A stretch of 64,000 nucleotides of DNA from Marinobacter salsuginis (GCF_009617755.1 NZ_BGZH01000003.1:248001-312000), one strand, 5' to 3'; positions 38,519-50,532 are shown, counted from the first letter of the stretch. The notes: a model not told the origin generated them from the letters alone. Translations and numbers: made by a program.

Positions 38519-39319
38519 ATGCAACCAGCTATTAAAATGGCCCTGCGCGTCGCGCGTCAGGGGTCCGATTATCTGAAAGCCCATTTCGAGCGCCAGGAAC
38601 CCACCGGTAAGGACGACTCAGAACGCCGTCGGCAGCTGGAGCGGGTTGAGCAGTCTATTTACGATAACTTTGCCGAACAACTCGAAAAGGCCTACAAGGA
38701 CCACAGCATCGCGCCATTGAACGAAGCGAATGCCGGAACCAGCGAGAAAAGCTGGCATATTTTCCCGGTCCTGGGGCGTGAGAATTTCCTGAGGGGCATT
38801 CCGGAGTTTGCTCTGGCATTGTCCCAGAAGAAGAATAACCGTACCGAAAACCTGCTGCTGGTGAACCCCGTTACCGGCGAGGAATATTCCGCCAGCCGTG
38901 GCCACGGCGCCGCATTGAATAGCCGCCGGGTACGTGCTTCGGAAATCAAACTGCCAGAAAATGCCGCGATTGCAACCAACCTGCTGGACCAGGCCCGTAA
39001 GAGCGAAGATCCAATGCTCTGGGGCGAAATGGCCGCGGTACTGGCACGGGATTCTGGCATGTTCCGCACGTCAGGCTGTGTGGTCCTGGATATTGCCCGA
39101 GTTTCAGCGGGCCTGATGGATGCGGCGATCATTTTCCGCCCCGAGGCGACCGATCTGGATCTGGGCGTCACACTCGCCATGGAATCCGGCGCACTGACCG
39201 GCGATTTCTCCGGCAACCCGTCTACCGGCAATGCCCGCCAGCTGGTAGTGGCAAATCCGAAACTGTTCCGGGAAGTTCTGAAAGTACTGCACCCGTTCCG
39301 GGGCCGGCTGCCCCGCTAA
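38519..39319 (+). CDS. suhB: SuhB-like protein with a destroyed inositol monophosphatase site
   Basis: This 266-residue protein matches SuhB in length, start (MQPAIKMALRVARQG), the SRGHGAALNSRRVRAS segment and the C-terminal GDFSGNPSTGNARQLVVANP region. The metal-binding DPxDGT motif is replaced by FPVLGRE (residues 82-88), removing both Asp ligands. The upstream acidic TEESG-type loop has become PLNEANAG. It therefore should not hydrolyse inositol phosphate. E. coli SuhB acts in rRNA antitermination and ribosome maturation independently of catalysis, so that role may be kept. The position opposite trmJ matches suhB in Pseudomonas (from memory). An ATG at 38507 is an alternative start. Confidence 0.85.
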   Translation: MQPAIKMALRVARQGSDYLKAHFERQEPTGKDDSERRRQLERVEQSIYDNFAEQLEKAYKDHSIAPLNEANAGTSEKSWHIFPVLGRENFLRGIPEFALALSQKKNNRTENLLLVNPVTGEEYSASRGHGAALNSRRVRASEIKLPENAAIATNLLDQARKSEDPMLWGEMAAVLARDSGMFRTSGCVVLDIARVSAGLMDAAIIFRPEATDLDLGVTLAMESGALTGDFSGNPSTGNARQLVVANPKLFREVLKVLHPFRGRLPR

Positions 39320-39341
39320 AGCGCCAGGCTTTTCCGGACAC

Positions 39342-39375
39342 AAAAAAACCGCCAACATCATGTGGCGGTTTTTTT
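39342..39375. terminator. Bidirectional terminator between suhB-like gene and secF
   Basis: CCGCCA pairs with TGGCGG around ACATCATG, with an A7 run before and a T7 run after the stem. It serves both convergent transcripts. Confidence 0.85.
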
Positions 39376-39403
39376 ATGCCCGAAACGACAGGACCAGATC
39401 GAA

Positions 39404-40357
39404 TTACATCCTGTTCAGCCATTCCGGCGGCTGCTCTTCCTCGCCCTCGTTTTCGGCGCCTTCTTTCTGCGGCACGATCAGATCGTCACGGGACACGCCC
39501 ATAACCATCAGGAGGTTGGCAGACACGTAGATGGAAGAATAGGTACCAACAACCACACCGATAATCAGTGCCAGGGCAAAGTTGTTGATCGCCTCACCAC
39601 CCAGAAAATACAGGGCGAACAGCACCACAAGAGTTGTGCCGGAGGTATTGATTGTCCGGGCGATGGTCTGATGAATCGATTCGTTGATAATGTCCCAGGG
39701 CTCACCAACGCGCATCTTGCGGAAATTTTCCCGGATACGGTCAGCTACAACGATGGTGTCGTTCAGCGAGTAGCCGATTACAGCAAGCAGGGCCGCCAGC
39801 ACCGTGAGATCAAAGGTCCACTGGAACAGGGCAAAGACACCCAGAACGATAATTACATCGTGAGCCAGGGGCACCACCGAGGCAATACCGAACTTGAACT
39901 GGAAGCGCATTCCCACATAGATGAGCACGACCGCCAGGGCAATCAGCAGGCCAAGGCCGCTATCTTCCTTGAGCTCCTCGCCAACCTGGGAGCCCACAAA
40001 CTCGGAACTGACGAGCTCCAACTCCACGCCACCCTCTTTCAGGGTTCGGGTTACCTCGGGGGCCAGTTGATCGTTGTCAGCCTCGGCCATACGCACCAGC
40101 ACTGTGGTGTCGGCTCCAAAGTTCTGGACAGAGAACTGCTCATAGCCGGCGGCATCGAGCCTGGACCGGATTTCATCGAGCTGCGGCGCCTCTGCATATT
40201 CAAATTCAACGGACGTGCCGCCGGTAAAGTCCATCCCCAGGTTCAGACCACGAACGGCCAGGAGGGCAATGGACACAACGATCAGCGAGATAGAGATTAC
40301 GGAAGCAATTTTCCGCAAGCCCATGAAATCAAACGGTTGCTTTTGATCTTCAGACAT
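39404..40357 (-). CDS. secF: Protein translocase subunit SecF
   Basis: This 317-residue inner membrane protein has six predicted spans and belongs to the RND superfamily. It shows the start segment FMGLRKIASVISISLI, the conserved FTGGTSVEFEY of the periplasmic P1 region, and the membrane motif VIGYSLNDTIVVADRIREN. With SecD it uses the proton motive force to complete protein export. It overlaps secD by eight bases. A short Glu-rich tail follows the last span. Confidence 0.97.
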   Translation of the reverse strand: MSEDQKQPFDFMGLRKIASVISISLIVVSIALLAVRGLNLGMDFTGGTSVEFEYAEAPQLDEIRSRLDAAGYEQFSVQNFGADTTVLVRMAEADNDQLAPEVTRTLKEGGVELELVSSEFVGSQVGEELKEDSGLGLLIALAVVLIYVGMRFQFKFGIASVVPLAHDVIIVLGVFALFQWTFDLTVLAALLAVIGYSLNDTIVVADRIRENFRKMRVGEPWDIINESIHQTIARTINTSGTTLVVLFALYFLGGEAINNFALALIIGVVVGTYSSIYVSANLLMVMGVSRDDLIVPQKEGAENEGEEEQPPEWLNRM

Positions 40358-42224
40358 TGGCGAGCTTTCCTCCGATCGACAGCTTCTCGACCCTGCGGCC
40401 GCCGTAAATAAGGTTCACGATGCTGCGGCTGACCATCAGGCCAGAGAACATCGACGTGAGGATCCCGATGCACAGGGTAACCGCAAAGCCTTTCACCGGG
40501 CCGGAACCCATGGCAAACAGAATGACGGCAACCAGCAAGGTGGTGATGTTGGCATCGAAAATGGAAACGAAGGCTCGGGAATAACCGGAATTGATCGCCG
40601 TCTGGGGAGGCACACCGGATTTGAGCTCTTCCTTTATACGCTCAAAGATAAGCACGTTGGCATCTACCGCCATACCCACGGTCAGAACGATACCGGCGAT
40701 ACCCGGCAAGGTCAGCGTTGCCGACAGAATCGACATGCACGCCACCAGAAGCATCAGGTTCAGGGTTAGCGCAATGTTCGCGACAACACCGAACCCACGG
40801 TAATAGACAAGCATGTACAGCAGCACCAGACCGAAGCCCAGCGCCACCGACATCATGCCGGCATCAATATTCTTCTGACCAAGGCTGGGGCCGATTGTCC
40901 TTTCCTGAACAAAGTACATTGGCGCCGCCAGCGCACCAGCCCTCAGCAGCAACGCGAGTTCTGCCGCCTCCGGGATGGAATCAAGACCGGTAATACGGAA
41001 GCTGCTTCCCAACGCGGACTGCACAGTAGCCAGGCTGATAATGCCCTTCTCTACTACGCGGTTTTCAACTTCCTGAGGCTCACCGTCAACCATTCTGGTT
41101 TCGGTTTCCGTACGGTATTCGATGAACAACACGGCCATCCGGCGGCCAATCGCATTGCGGGTGGCGCGATTCATCAGATCACCACCAACGGAATCCATGG
41201 TGATGTTAACCTGGGGCTGACCGTTCTCATCAAAGGCCTGCTGGGCATTGGCCACATTATTACCGGTGGCAATGACTTCCTGCTCAAGGCGGGCGGTGCG
41301 CTGTGGTTGATCGCGGAAACCGAACTCTTCGGTTTCGCTGCTCGGCGCGTCCTGTCGGGCCTCCATGCGGAACTCGAGGTTTGCGGTGGCGCCAAGTACA
41401 CGCTTGGCCTGCGCGGTATCCTGCACACCGGGGAGCTCAACGATAATGCGGTCGGCGCCCTGCTGTTGAACCAGGGGCTCGGCTACGCCCAGCTCATTCA
41501 CCCGATTACGGATGGTGGTAAGGTTCTGCTCCAGGGCGTAGTCCTGGATCGCCGTTACTTCCGCCTCAGACAGGGTCAACACCAGGAGGAACTCATCACC
41601 CTGGGTCTGCTCATCCAGAAGGAATTCGTTGTACTGGTCACGCACCATATTGAAGGCTTCGGTGCGGGATTCTTCGTCGCGGAAGCTGAGAACAATCTGA
41701 CGACTGTCTTCCACATCCCCGCCACGATAACGGATCCGCTCTTCACGCAGCTCTCGCTTGATCTGGCCGGACATGGCTTCGAGTCGCTGGCTTACCGCGG
41801 TCTCCATATCGACTTCCAGGAGGAAGTGAACGCCGCCGCGAAGATCCAGGCCCAGCTTCATGGGGCCAGCACCCAGGCTTTTCAGCCATCCCGGCGTGGA
41901 AGCCGCCATGTTCAGCGCAACCAGGTATTCGTTGCCAAGCGTAGCCTGCACCAGTGGGCGAGCCTGCAATTGGTCTTCAGAGTTGGTGAGACGGATCAGA
42001 GCATCCCGATCCTGAAGAGTACTGCTTTTCACCTCGATACCCTGGCTTTCCAGCACATCGACAGCCCTCTCGAGCACACCGGCATTCACCTCTGTGCTGC
42101 TGCGGGCGCCTGTGATCTGGATGGCGTAATCGTCGGGGAAGAGGTTGGGCAAAGCGTAGATAAACCCGATCACGAGCGCGACCAGGATAACCAGGTTTTT
42201 CCAAAGCGGATACTTGTTCAGCAT
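40350..42224 (-). CDS. secD: Protein translocase subunit SecD
   Basis: This 624-residue RND-type membrane protein has one N-terminal span (NLVILVALVIGFIYAL) and a large periplasmic region (about 25-445) including GLDLRGGVHFLLEVDM. Five C-terminal spans follow, with the proton-pathway segment GMAVDANVLIFERIKEEL. It works with SecF and YajC at SecYEG. The order yajC-secD-secF after queA-tgt is standard. Confidence 0.97.
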   Translation of the reverse strand: MLNKYPLWKNLVILVALVIGFIYALPNLFPDDYAIQITGARSSTEVNAGVLERAVDVLESQGIEVKSSTLQDRDALIRLTNSEDQLQARPLVQATLGNEYLVALNMAASTPGWLKSLGAGPMKLGLDLRGGVHFLLEVDMETAVSQRLEAMSGQIKRELREERIRYRGGDVEDSRQIVLSFRDEESRTEAFNMVRDQYNEFLLDEQTQGDEFLLVLTLSEAEVTAIQDYALEQNLTTIRNRVNELGVAEPLVQQQGADRIIVELPGVQDTAQAKRVLGATANLEFRMEARQDAPSSETEEFGFRDQPQRTARLEQEVIATGNNVANAQQAFDENGQPQVNITMDSVGGDLMNRATRNAIGRRMAVLFIEYRTETETRMVDGEPQEVENRVVEKGIISLATVQSALGSSFRITGLDSIPEAAELALLLRAGALAAPMYFVQERTIGPSLGQKNIDAGMMSVALGFGLVLLYMLVYYRGFGVVANIALTLNLMLLVACMSILSATLTLPGIAGIVLTVGMAVDANVLIFERIKEELKSGVPPQTAINSGYSRAFVSIFDANITTLLVAVILFAMGSGPVKGFAVTLCIGILTSMFSGLMVSRSIVNLIYGGRRVEKLSIGGKLANV

Positions 42225-42237
42225 GGGATCCCTTGTA

Positions 42238-42304
42238 GCCGGCCTGATGGCCGGCCTTGGTGTTTCAGCCAGGAAGATTCAGACCGGCCACCAGGGATGG
42301 CCGG
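42238..42304. repeat. Two GC-rich hairpins between yajC and secD
   Basis: GCCGGCC-TGAT-GGCCGGC (42238-42255) and CCGGCCA-N7-TGGCCGG (42284-42304) are two inverted repeats sharing the core GGCCGG. They lie in the 94-base gap of an otherwise tight operon, where they could slow transcription or protect mRNA ends. Whether they belong to a genome-wide repeat family cannot be seen from this window. Confidence 0.6.
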
Positions 42305-42318
42305 CTAAATGGCCCCGC

Positions 42319-42681
42319 TCAGATGTCCTTGAGCGTGCCCTTGGGCAGAGCCGCGGCCACGGCTACTTTCTGGACCTTGATCTCGACATTATCGGCAACT
42401 TCCACAACGATAAAATCGTCAGTTACCTTGGTAATCTTGCCGGCAACACCACCGGAGGTCACAACCTCGTCGCCCTTGTTCAGGCCAGACATCAGCGCCT
42501 TATGCTCTTTCGCTCGCTTGGACTGCGGGCGCCAGATCAGGAAATAGAAAATCAGAATGAAGCCAGCAAAAAAGATGACCTGGCCCATAACACCCATACC
42601 CTGTGCAGCCGGGTCCTGTGCCATGGCAAAAGCAGGCATCAGAGCCAAAAGGCCGGCAACGAGCATTTTAATAGATTTCAT
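42319..42681 (-). CDS. yajC: Sec translocon accessory protein YajC
   Basis: This 120-residue membrane protein has a signal-like N-terminal hydrophobic region (MLVAGLLALMPAFAMA), a second span (GQVIFFAGFILIFYFLIWRP), then the conserved cytoplasmic RPQSKRAKEHKALMSGLNKGDEVVTSGG. It associates with SecDF. The ATG at 42681 is chosen over the frame start at 42714. The N-terminal hydrophobic stretch makes this form longer than short YajC versions, as in Pseudomonas. Confidence 0.94.
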   Translation of the reverse strand: MKSIKMLVAGLLALMPAFAMAQDPAAQGMGVMGQVIFFAGFILIFYFLIWRPQSKRAKEHKALMSGLNKGDEVVTSGGVAGKITKVTDDFIVVEVADNVEIKVQKVAVAAALPKGTLKDI

Positions 42682-42710
42682 TGAATATCTCCGTTGGTTT
42701 AGCGAATAGA

Positions 42711-44950
<2,240 letters not shown>

Positions 44951-44983
44951 GGAAGACTGTTAACGACGCCGAAGGAAAGAAGA

Positions 44984-45070
44984 TGGTAGCGGCGGGCGGA
45001 CTCGAACCGCCACGGGTTTTACCCCAACGGATTTTGAATCCGTCGTGTCTACCAATTTCACCACGCCGCC
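44984..45070 (-). tRNA. tRNA-Leu (CAA anticodon)
   Basis: This 87-base class II tRNA has acceptor GCGGCGT-type pairing with its 3' partner, anticodon stem ACGGA/TCCGT with loop TTCAAAA, and a long variable arm (TGGGGTAAAACCCGT). The T arm is GGCGGTTCGAGTCCGCC, and CCA is encoded. It precedes queA, and a tRNA-Leu sits at the same place in Pseudomonas (from memory). Confidence 0.96.
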
Positions 45071-45087
45071 ATCGGAGAGTGTTGGGG

Positions 45088-45115
45088 ATTATACTGAGCT
45101 AAATCGCGAAAGCAA
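45088..45115 (-). promoter_or_regulatory. tRNA-Leu promoter
   Basis: On the minus strand TTGCTT, a 16-base spacer and a perfect TATAAT lie about 18 bases before the tRNA. It may also drive queA and the genes downstream. Confidence 0.75.
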
Positions 45116-45122
45116 TAAGCCA

Positions 45123-45140
45123 GCGGACAGATCTGCCCGC
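45123..45140. terminator. Hairpin after flgL
   Basis: GCGGACA and TGCCCGC pair (one mismatch) around GATC, 12 bases past the flgL stop. No strong T-run follows; it is a weak terminator candidate for the flagellar operon. Confidence 0.4.
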
Positions 45141-45152
45141 GGCTTCAATTAT

Positions 45153-46379
45153 TTACAGTCGGTCGAACAGCGACAACTGGGAAACCTGAGCAAATGACTG
45201 CTGGGCTGCCTGCAGCACGAAGCTCTGGAAGCTCAGATTACTGATCGCTTCGGCATAATCCAGGTCCTGCAGCTGCGACCTTATTGCATTGGTGTAAACA
45301 GACGAATCCTCAAGGAAGGTCTTGGTGGATTCAACTGCGTTCATCCGACCACCCAACTCCGTCTGCTTCAGCAGAATGCTCTCCTGAGCGTTGTCCAGAT
45401 TGATCAGCGAATTGGCAATCAGGTCATCATACTCGGCCTGCCCCCCGGGACTGCTCTTGTCGATGCTGTTAAGACCGGCAATCAGGTTTTCGATGGTGCC
45501 GAACACCGACTGCTTTTCGTTTATCTTGAGCGTGTAACTATCGACAGAAGGAGCCGTTGGCAAAGGACCGGTAATTGTCGCTTCTACGCCAGCAACTTCA
45601 AACGGCTCTCCACTGACATAGACGTTAGGTGTCACTGGCAAAGAGGGATTACTGCTACTTGATGCAGTTATTGCTCCGTTATCATCTATCTGGATCGTTA
45701 TGTCATCCGGGAAAGTTCCGGGAAAAGCGGCCTTTAGATCCGCTTCATTGACCAACGAAACACCTGAAATGGACGAACCGGATGTAACCGATGTATTTTC
45801 CCCAGTTACAGCAGCCGGCACTCTCACAAAGATATCTTTGCCATTGTCGCTTATGGGAACCGTAACGCCATCATCAATCTCCAGGACCCTCTGCCCCTCA
45901 TCGCCCTGATAGGTCCAGCTACCAAATTCATTTTGCTCAAAGGCCTTTACCGAGCCCTGGAATCCGCTAAAGATGAACTCACCGGAGGCGTCCCGGGTGT
46001 TGGCAATATTCGCCAACTGCCCGAGGCGTTCCTCCAGCTCCGAGGAAATCGACCGCCGGTCGTTAGCCGATAATGATCCATTGCCAGCCTGAACGGTCAA
46101 TTCCCGGATCCGCTGAATCACATCGATCGAGCTTTCCAATGCACTTTCTTCCTGATTCAGCCGGTTTTCTGCCAGATCAACATTGCGCTGATAGGTTTCA
46201 ACCCGGGAAAGCTCCTGATCCAGCTTCAGAATTCGCGCTGCGGCTACCGGATCGTCGGAAGGCTTGTTCACCCTCTGGCCAGTCGAAATCTGCTGCTGGG
46301 TGTTGTTCAGACTGGTATTGAGTTCCTGAAGCCGGTTAATACCGCCCGAGAAAATCTGCTGTGATGAAATTCTGATCAT
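45153..46379 (-). CDS. flgL: Flagellar hook-filament junction protein FlgL
   Basis: This 408-residue protein (HAP3) joins hook and filament. The N-terminal coiled region (ISSQQIFSGGINRLQELNTS, then ISTGQRVNKPSDDPVAA) and the C-terminal helix (LSFQSFVLQAAQQSFAQ) are typical of flagellin-like FlgL. The middle (about 180-290) is beta-rich and variable. It is exported by the flagellar type III system. It is the last flg gene, 18 bases after flgK. Confidence 0.95.
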   Translation of the reverse strand: MIRISSQQIFSGGINRLQELNTSLNNTQQQISTGQRVNKPSDDPVAAARILKLDQELSRVETYQRNVDLAENRLNQEESALESSIDVIQRIRELTVQAGNGSLSANDRRSISSELEERLGQLANIANTRDASGEFIFSGFQGSVKAFEQNEFGSWTYQGDEGQRVLEIDDGVTVPISDNGKDIFVRVPAAVTGENTSVTSGSSISGVSLVNEADLKAAFPGTFPDDITIQIDDNGAITASSSSNPSLPVTPNVYVSGEPFEVAGVEATITGPLPTAPSVDSYTLKINEKQSVFGTIENLIAGLNSIDKSSPGGQAEYDDLIANSLINLDNAQESILLKQTELGGRMNAVESTKTFLEDSSVYTNAIRSQLQDLDYAEAISNLSFQSFVLQAAQQSFAQVSQLSLFDRL

Positions 46380-46397
46380 GTCACATCACCTCAACCG

Positions 46398-48434
46398 TTA
46401 CCGGAAACTCTGCAACAGGGTATTGAACAGGTCCTGGGCCACCGACATTACCTGGGCCGAGGCATTGTATGCAGCCTGATACTGGATCAGGCGGCCGGCT
46501 TCCTCATCAAGGTTGACTCCCGAGACAGACTCCCGCTGGTTGGTGGACTGCTCAAGAAGCGTCCTGCCTGCGTCCACGTCGAGCTGGCTCTGGCGGGTTT
46601 TGACGCCAATATCCTCAACCAGGCCGGCGTATCCTTCGGCAAAACTCTGGCTGCCACCATTGAGTGTGTTTGCCGTGCCAAGGGCAGCGAGAAGCTCAGC
46701 GTTGCGATTATCCGAAACACCGTTCGAGTTGTACTCAATCGTGAAGGTATCGCCAACCGCGGGTTCACCCGTCATACGGAACTGGAACCCCTGATACAGC
46801 GCCCCGGCGACCGCAGGATCCTCCTCGAACAGAGTATTGATCTGCTGTGGATCGTAACTTCCGCTGGCGACAACCTGGCCTGAAGGCAGCGGTTCAGTTA
46901 CTTCGTATAGCAAGCCTGTCGGTCCGCCTGCCGAGAACGAGACAGTGAGAGGGCCATTTGCCAATTCACCGGCGTTCTGAAAACCGGGCAAGAGCGAATT
47001 GGTGAACGGGTTTCTGACATCCAGCATCTTTCCCTGATCAATCTTGCCCGTGCCGATATTATCGTCGCTGGAGGTAGCGCGAATCGGGCTGGCAAAGGCC
47101 AGATCCTCTTCACGACTGACAACCAGGCCGATGCTCTCAGCAGCATTGCGACTGGGTTGAATGAGGAATTTGTCGCCAGCGTTGAACGTGCCACCTTCAA
47201 CACGGATGTTGAACCCGGGCATACTGATCTCGGACTGGACAGGATCCGGCAGCCGGCCCTGATTGACCGTCTTACCGCTCGCCTGATCGATCAGTTCGAA
47301 ATTCCGGCCATCGCCGCTGAACTGCAACGTCCATCGCCCGGCAGGCAGAGCGGCGCTGTCGGTTATCTCTACAGCTAACTGCCCGGAGCTTGCCAGAGCG
47401 TTATTGCCATTCGCCACAACCCGGCTGCGTTGCGCTTCGAGGGAGTTGATATCCGTAAAAAACCGGCCACCAAGATCACCCTCCAGATCCATGCCGATTT
47501 CATGCTGCTGATTCATTGTGTCAGACAGCGCAATGGCGATCCGGCCCAACTCATCAAAAGCCGGCTTCAATCCCTCAGTATCGAAACGCAGAAGACCACC
47601 GAGTTTGCCACCGTTGATCTGCTCATCGATGTTGAGCGTCCGGCCGCCATTACTCAGAGTAAACTCAAGGCGAGTCGGATCTTCAGCGTTCTCCCGGGTA
47701 CCAAGAGTCGCCGCATTGCTGCCAACCACGAGCGACAGCCCATTAGACAAAGACACGTTGACCTGGCTGCCATCCGCCGGACTGACCTTTATATTCACAA
47801 GTTCGGACAGCTGGCGGAGTTTCTCATCACGCTTGTCCAGCAGTTCATTCGGCATTTGTCCCTGGGCAATCCCGGGTGATTCAGAAATCGCCAGATTCAG
47901 TTCGGCAATGCTCTTCAGAAGGGTGTTGGCATCCTTTATACCCTGCTGCATCTGGGTCTTGATGGACTCCCGCTGCTGAATAAACTCCTGGTTGAGCGCC
48001 TGGAACCGGTTTACAACCTGTTGTGCCTCACTCAGAACCAGCTGGCGCTGTGGTAAAGAGGTGGGATCCTCTGCAGCGTTTTGAAGACTGGCAAAGAAAT
48101 TGTTCAACGCAGTACTGAGCCCGGTGGTCTCGCCACCCAGCAAATTATCAAGCCTGGACAGCTCGGAATTCAGGGCCTCCTGCTCTCCAAAAAGCGTGCT
48201 GTCTTCCCGGACCTGTTGCACCAGGTATTCATTGGCCAGGCGCCGAATGTCGGCAATGTTGACACCGCTGCCAATCGTGCCCGCGCCGGTCCGCTGGCCT
48301 TCCTGAGTCTCGAACAGTACTTCCTGACGGCTATAACCCGGTGTGTTGGCGTTGGTTATGTTATTGCCCGTGGTGTTCAGCGCAGCCTGATGACTGAGGA
48401 TGCCGGTCAGACCAATACCTATCAGCCCTGCCAT
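46398..48434 (-). CDS. flgK: Flagellar hook-filament junction protein FlgK
   Basis: This 678-residue HAP1 protein has the conserved N-terminal rod/hook motif (LSHQAALNTTGNNITNANTP) and the C-terminal helix (EAGRLIQYQAAYNASAQVMS). The central part is larger than in E. coli FlgK (about 547 residues), with extra beta-rich domains between about 330 and 590. It caps the hook and connects to FlgL. It is five bases after flgJ. Confidence 0.95.
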   Translation of the reverse strand: MAGLIGIGLTGILSHQAALNTTGNNITNANTPGYSRQEVLFETQEGQRTGAGTIGSGVNIADIRRLANEYLVQQVREDSTLFGEQEALNSELSRLDNLLGGETTGLSTALNNFFASLQNAAEDPTSLPQRQLVLSEAQQVVNRFQALNQEFIQQRESIKTQMQQGIKDANTLLKSIAELNLAISESPGIAQGQMPNELLDKRDEKLRQLSELVNIKVSPADGSQVNVSLSNGLSLVVGSNAATLGTRENAEDPTRLEFTLSNGGRTLNIDEQINGGKLGGLLRFDTEGLKPAFDELGRIAIALSDTMNQQHEIGMDLEGDLGGRFFTDINSLEAQRSRVVANGNNALASSGQLAVEITDSAALPAGRWTLQFSGDGRNFELIDQASGKTVNQGRLPDPVQSEISMPGFNIRVEGGTFNAGDKFLIQPSRNAAESIGLVVSREEDLAFASPIRATSSDDNIGTGKIDQGKMLDVRNPFTNSLLPGFQNAGELANGPLTVSFSAGGPTGLLYEVTEPLPSGQVVASGSYDPQQINTLFEEDPAVAGALYQGFQFRMTGEPAVGDTFTIEYNSNGVSDNRNAELLAALGTANTLNGGSQSFAEGYAGLVEDIGVKTRQSQLDVDAGRTLLEQSTNQRESVSGVNLDEEAGRLIQYQAAYNASAQVMSVAQDLFNTLLQSFR

Positions 48435-48439
48435 AAGGT

Positions 48440-49426
48440 TTACTCCTTCATCCCGTCACTGCCCATGGACAGTGTCATCAGTGAATCACGGTTCATGATC
48501 TGGCGGATCTTGCTGCCGTAGTTGGGGTCAGTGGCGTAGCCGGCTTCCTGGAGCTTCTCAGCAAACACTTCAGGCTGGTCGGCGACGGATAACACCTCCC
48601 GGTATCTGGGGTTGGATTCCAGGAACGAGACATAGTCCCGGAAGCTGGATTCGTAATCTGTGTAAGCCCGAAAGCTGGCCTGCTCTTTCATGGGCAAACC
48701 CTCCCGGTATTCCGTAGTGGTTATGGAGACCGCATCGCCCTGCCAACGGCTATCCGCCTTGATGCCGAAGAGGTTAAAACTGGGTTCGCCCTGCTCCCCT
48801 CGAATCATGTGCCGGCCCCAACCGGTTTCCAGGGCCGCCTGGGCCACCATGAGTTTCGGATCAATGCCGGAGTCGCGTGCAACCCGCTCTGCCATTGGTA
48901 ACAGCTCGGTCACGAAATGCTCCGGAGACTCGAACCGCTCTGGCAAATCCGAGGGCGTCGCAGACACCGGTGATACTGTCTTCTCTGCAACGGCAGTCAC
49001 TTGCTGCACGCTATCAGGCAATTGGGGAGTCAGAGCAGGCAGGCTTCGATCGTAATCCGCAAGACTTGCCTTGTGGCCGGCAAGCTTGCCGCCCTCGTTG
49101 TCCATACCCGGAATCTGTTTGCTCAATTGGCGCACGAGCGCCTCGGCAAGGCCACTGCCCTTGCCTCCCGCCATGGTCAGACTCATCTGACTGTCGAACA
49201 TATCCCGGTATAGCTCGGATTGATTGCTATTCAGGTAGTTGCCCTCGGAGAAGACGTCGCCGGCCTTACGCATGGACTTCAGCATTTCAGACAGGAACAG
49301 GCTCTCGAACTGGCGCGCTACTTCGCGCAGAGCTGACTCTTTGTCAGTGCGAGCCTGGGCTTTCAACGCATTGAGACCGTTGAAGTCGGTATAAACCTGG
49401 GCCTGTTGAACCTTGTAGTCCTGCAT
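48440..49426 (-). CDS. flgJ: Flagellar rod assembly protein / muramidase FlgJ
   Basis: This 328-residue bifunctional protein has an N-terminal rod-cap domain (SLFLSEMLKSMRKAGDVF). The C-terminal glucosaminidase domain (about 175-320) opens the peptidoglycan for the rod; catalytic Glu lies in AQAALETGWGRHMI. The ATG at 49426 follows AGGTGATG; the preceding GTG is rejected. It lies eight bases after flgI. Confidence 0.95.
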   Translation of the reverse strand: MQDYKVQQAQVYTDFNGLNALKAQARTDKESALREVARQFESLFLSEMLKSMRKAGDVFSEGNYLNSNQSELYRDMFDSQMSLTMAGGKGSGLAEALVRQLSKQIPGMDNEGGKLAGHKASLADYDRSLPALTPQLPDSVQQVTAVAEKTVSPVSATPSDLPERFESPEHFVTELLPMAERVARDSGIDPKLMVAQAALETGWGRHMIRGEQGEPSFNLFGIKADSRWQGDAVSITTTEYREGLPMKEQASFRAYTDYESSFRDYVSFLESNPRYREVLSVADQPEVFAEKLQEAGYATDPNYGSKIRQIMNRDSLMTLSMGSDGMKE

Positions 49427-49434
49427 CACATCAC

Positions 49435-50532
49435 CTAGATAACAATCAGCTCGGCGCGCAGCGCACCAGCCTGCTTCAGGGCTTCGAGTACCGCCATAAC
49501 GTCGCCCGGAGCCGCACCCACCTGATTCACGGCCTGTACAATCTCGTTCAGGGTTACGGCGGGGCCGAACTTGAACATCCGTGCCGGCTCTTCAGTAATA
49601 GCAATCTGGGAATCCTGCTCGATAGCCGTGTCGCCACCGGCGAAAGGATTCGGCTGCTCCACATTGGGATTTTCCTGAATCGTCACGGTCAGGTTGCCGT
49701 GGGTGACCGCTGCCGGGCTGACCTGAACATTCTGGCCAACCACGATGGTGCCGGTGCGGCTGTTAATCACCACTTTTGCCGCATCCTCGGCCGGATCCAC
49801 TTCGATGTTTTCAAGGATCGACAGGAAGCTGACCCGCTGGGAGGGATCCCGCGGCGCGCGCACGGAAACCGATGTGGCATCATGGGCATACGCCATATCC
49901 GGTCCGAGACGGCCATTAATAGCCTCGACTACCCGGCGTGCGGTTGTGAAATCCGGGCGTAGGAGATGGAAAGTAATGGTGTCACCCTGGCTGAACGGCG
50001 AAGCCACCTCCCGTTCAATAGTGGCGCCATTGGGAATCCGGCCAACGCTTGGAACGTTCACGGTGATCCGCGAACCGTCCTGTCCCTGGGCACCGAAGCC
50101 CCCAACCACCAGACTGCCCTGTGCCATGGCATAAACCTGACCATCAGCACCCTTCAACGGTGTCATCAGCAAAGTGCCGCCACGCAGACTGTCCGCGTTG
50201 CCGATGGAAGACACGGTGATATCAATTTCCTGGCCCGCCTTGGCAAAGGGAGGCAGATTCGCGCTAACCGTCACTGCCGCCACGTTTGCGAGACTTGGAT
50301 TGACCCCCTCCGGCAAGGTAACGCCGAACTGGTTCATCATGTTGCGGAAGGTCTGGTTGGTGAACGGAGCACTATCGCCAGTGCCATCCAGGCCTACAAC
50401 CAGTCCATAGCCGACCAGCTGGTTATTGCGAACACCCTTGATCCGCGACAGATCCTTCAGGCGGTCCGCCAAAACCGGGGCTGAAACCACAGCCAGAGCA
50501 AGCACCCAGACAATCAAACGGCGAAAGCTCAT
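49435..50532 (-). CDS. flgI: Flagellar P-ring protein FlgI
   Basis: This 365-residue periplasmic protein forms the P ring around the rod in the peptidoglycan layer. A cleavable signal peptide ([19 protein letters not shown]) is followed by [31 protein letters not shown], shared by all FlgI proteins. The ATG at 50532 overlaps the flgH stop by four bases (ATGA) and gives the same length as E. coli FlgI; the longer frame to 50544 is not used. Confidence 0.96.
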   Translation of the reverse strand: MSFRRLIVWVLALAVVSAPVLADRLKDLSRIKGVRNNQLVGYGLVVGLDGTGDSAPFTNQTFRNMMNQFGVTLPEGVNPSLANVAAVTVSANLPPFAKAGQEIDITVSSIGNADSLRGGTLLMTPLKGADGQVYAMAQGSLVVGGFGAQGQDGSRITVNVPSVGRIPNGATIEREVASPFSQGDTITFHLLRPDFTTARRVVEAINGRLGPDMAYAHDATSVSVRAPRDPSQRVSFLSILENIEVDPAEDAAKVVINSRTGTIVVGQNVQVSPAAVTHGNLTVTIQENPNVEQPNPFAGGDTAIEQDSQIAITEEPARMFKFGPAVTLNEIVQAVNQVGAAPGDVMAVLEALKQAGALRAELIVI

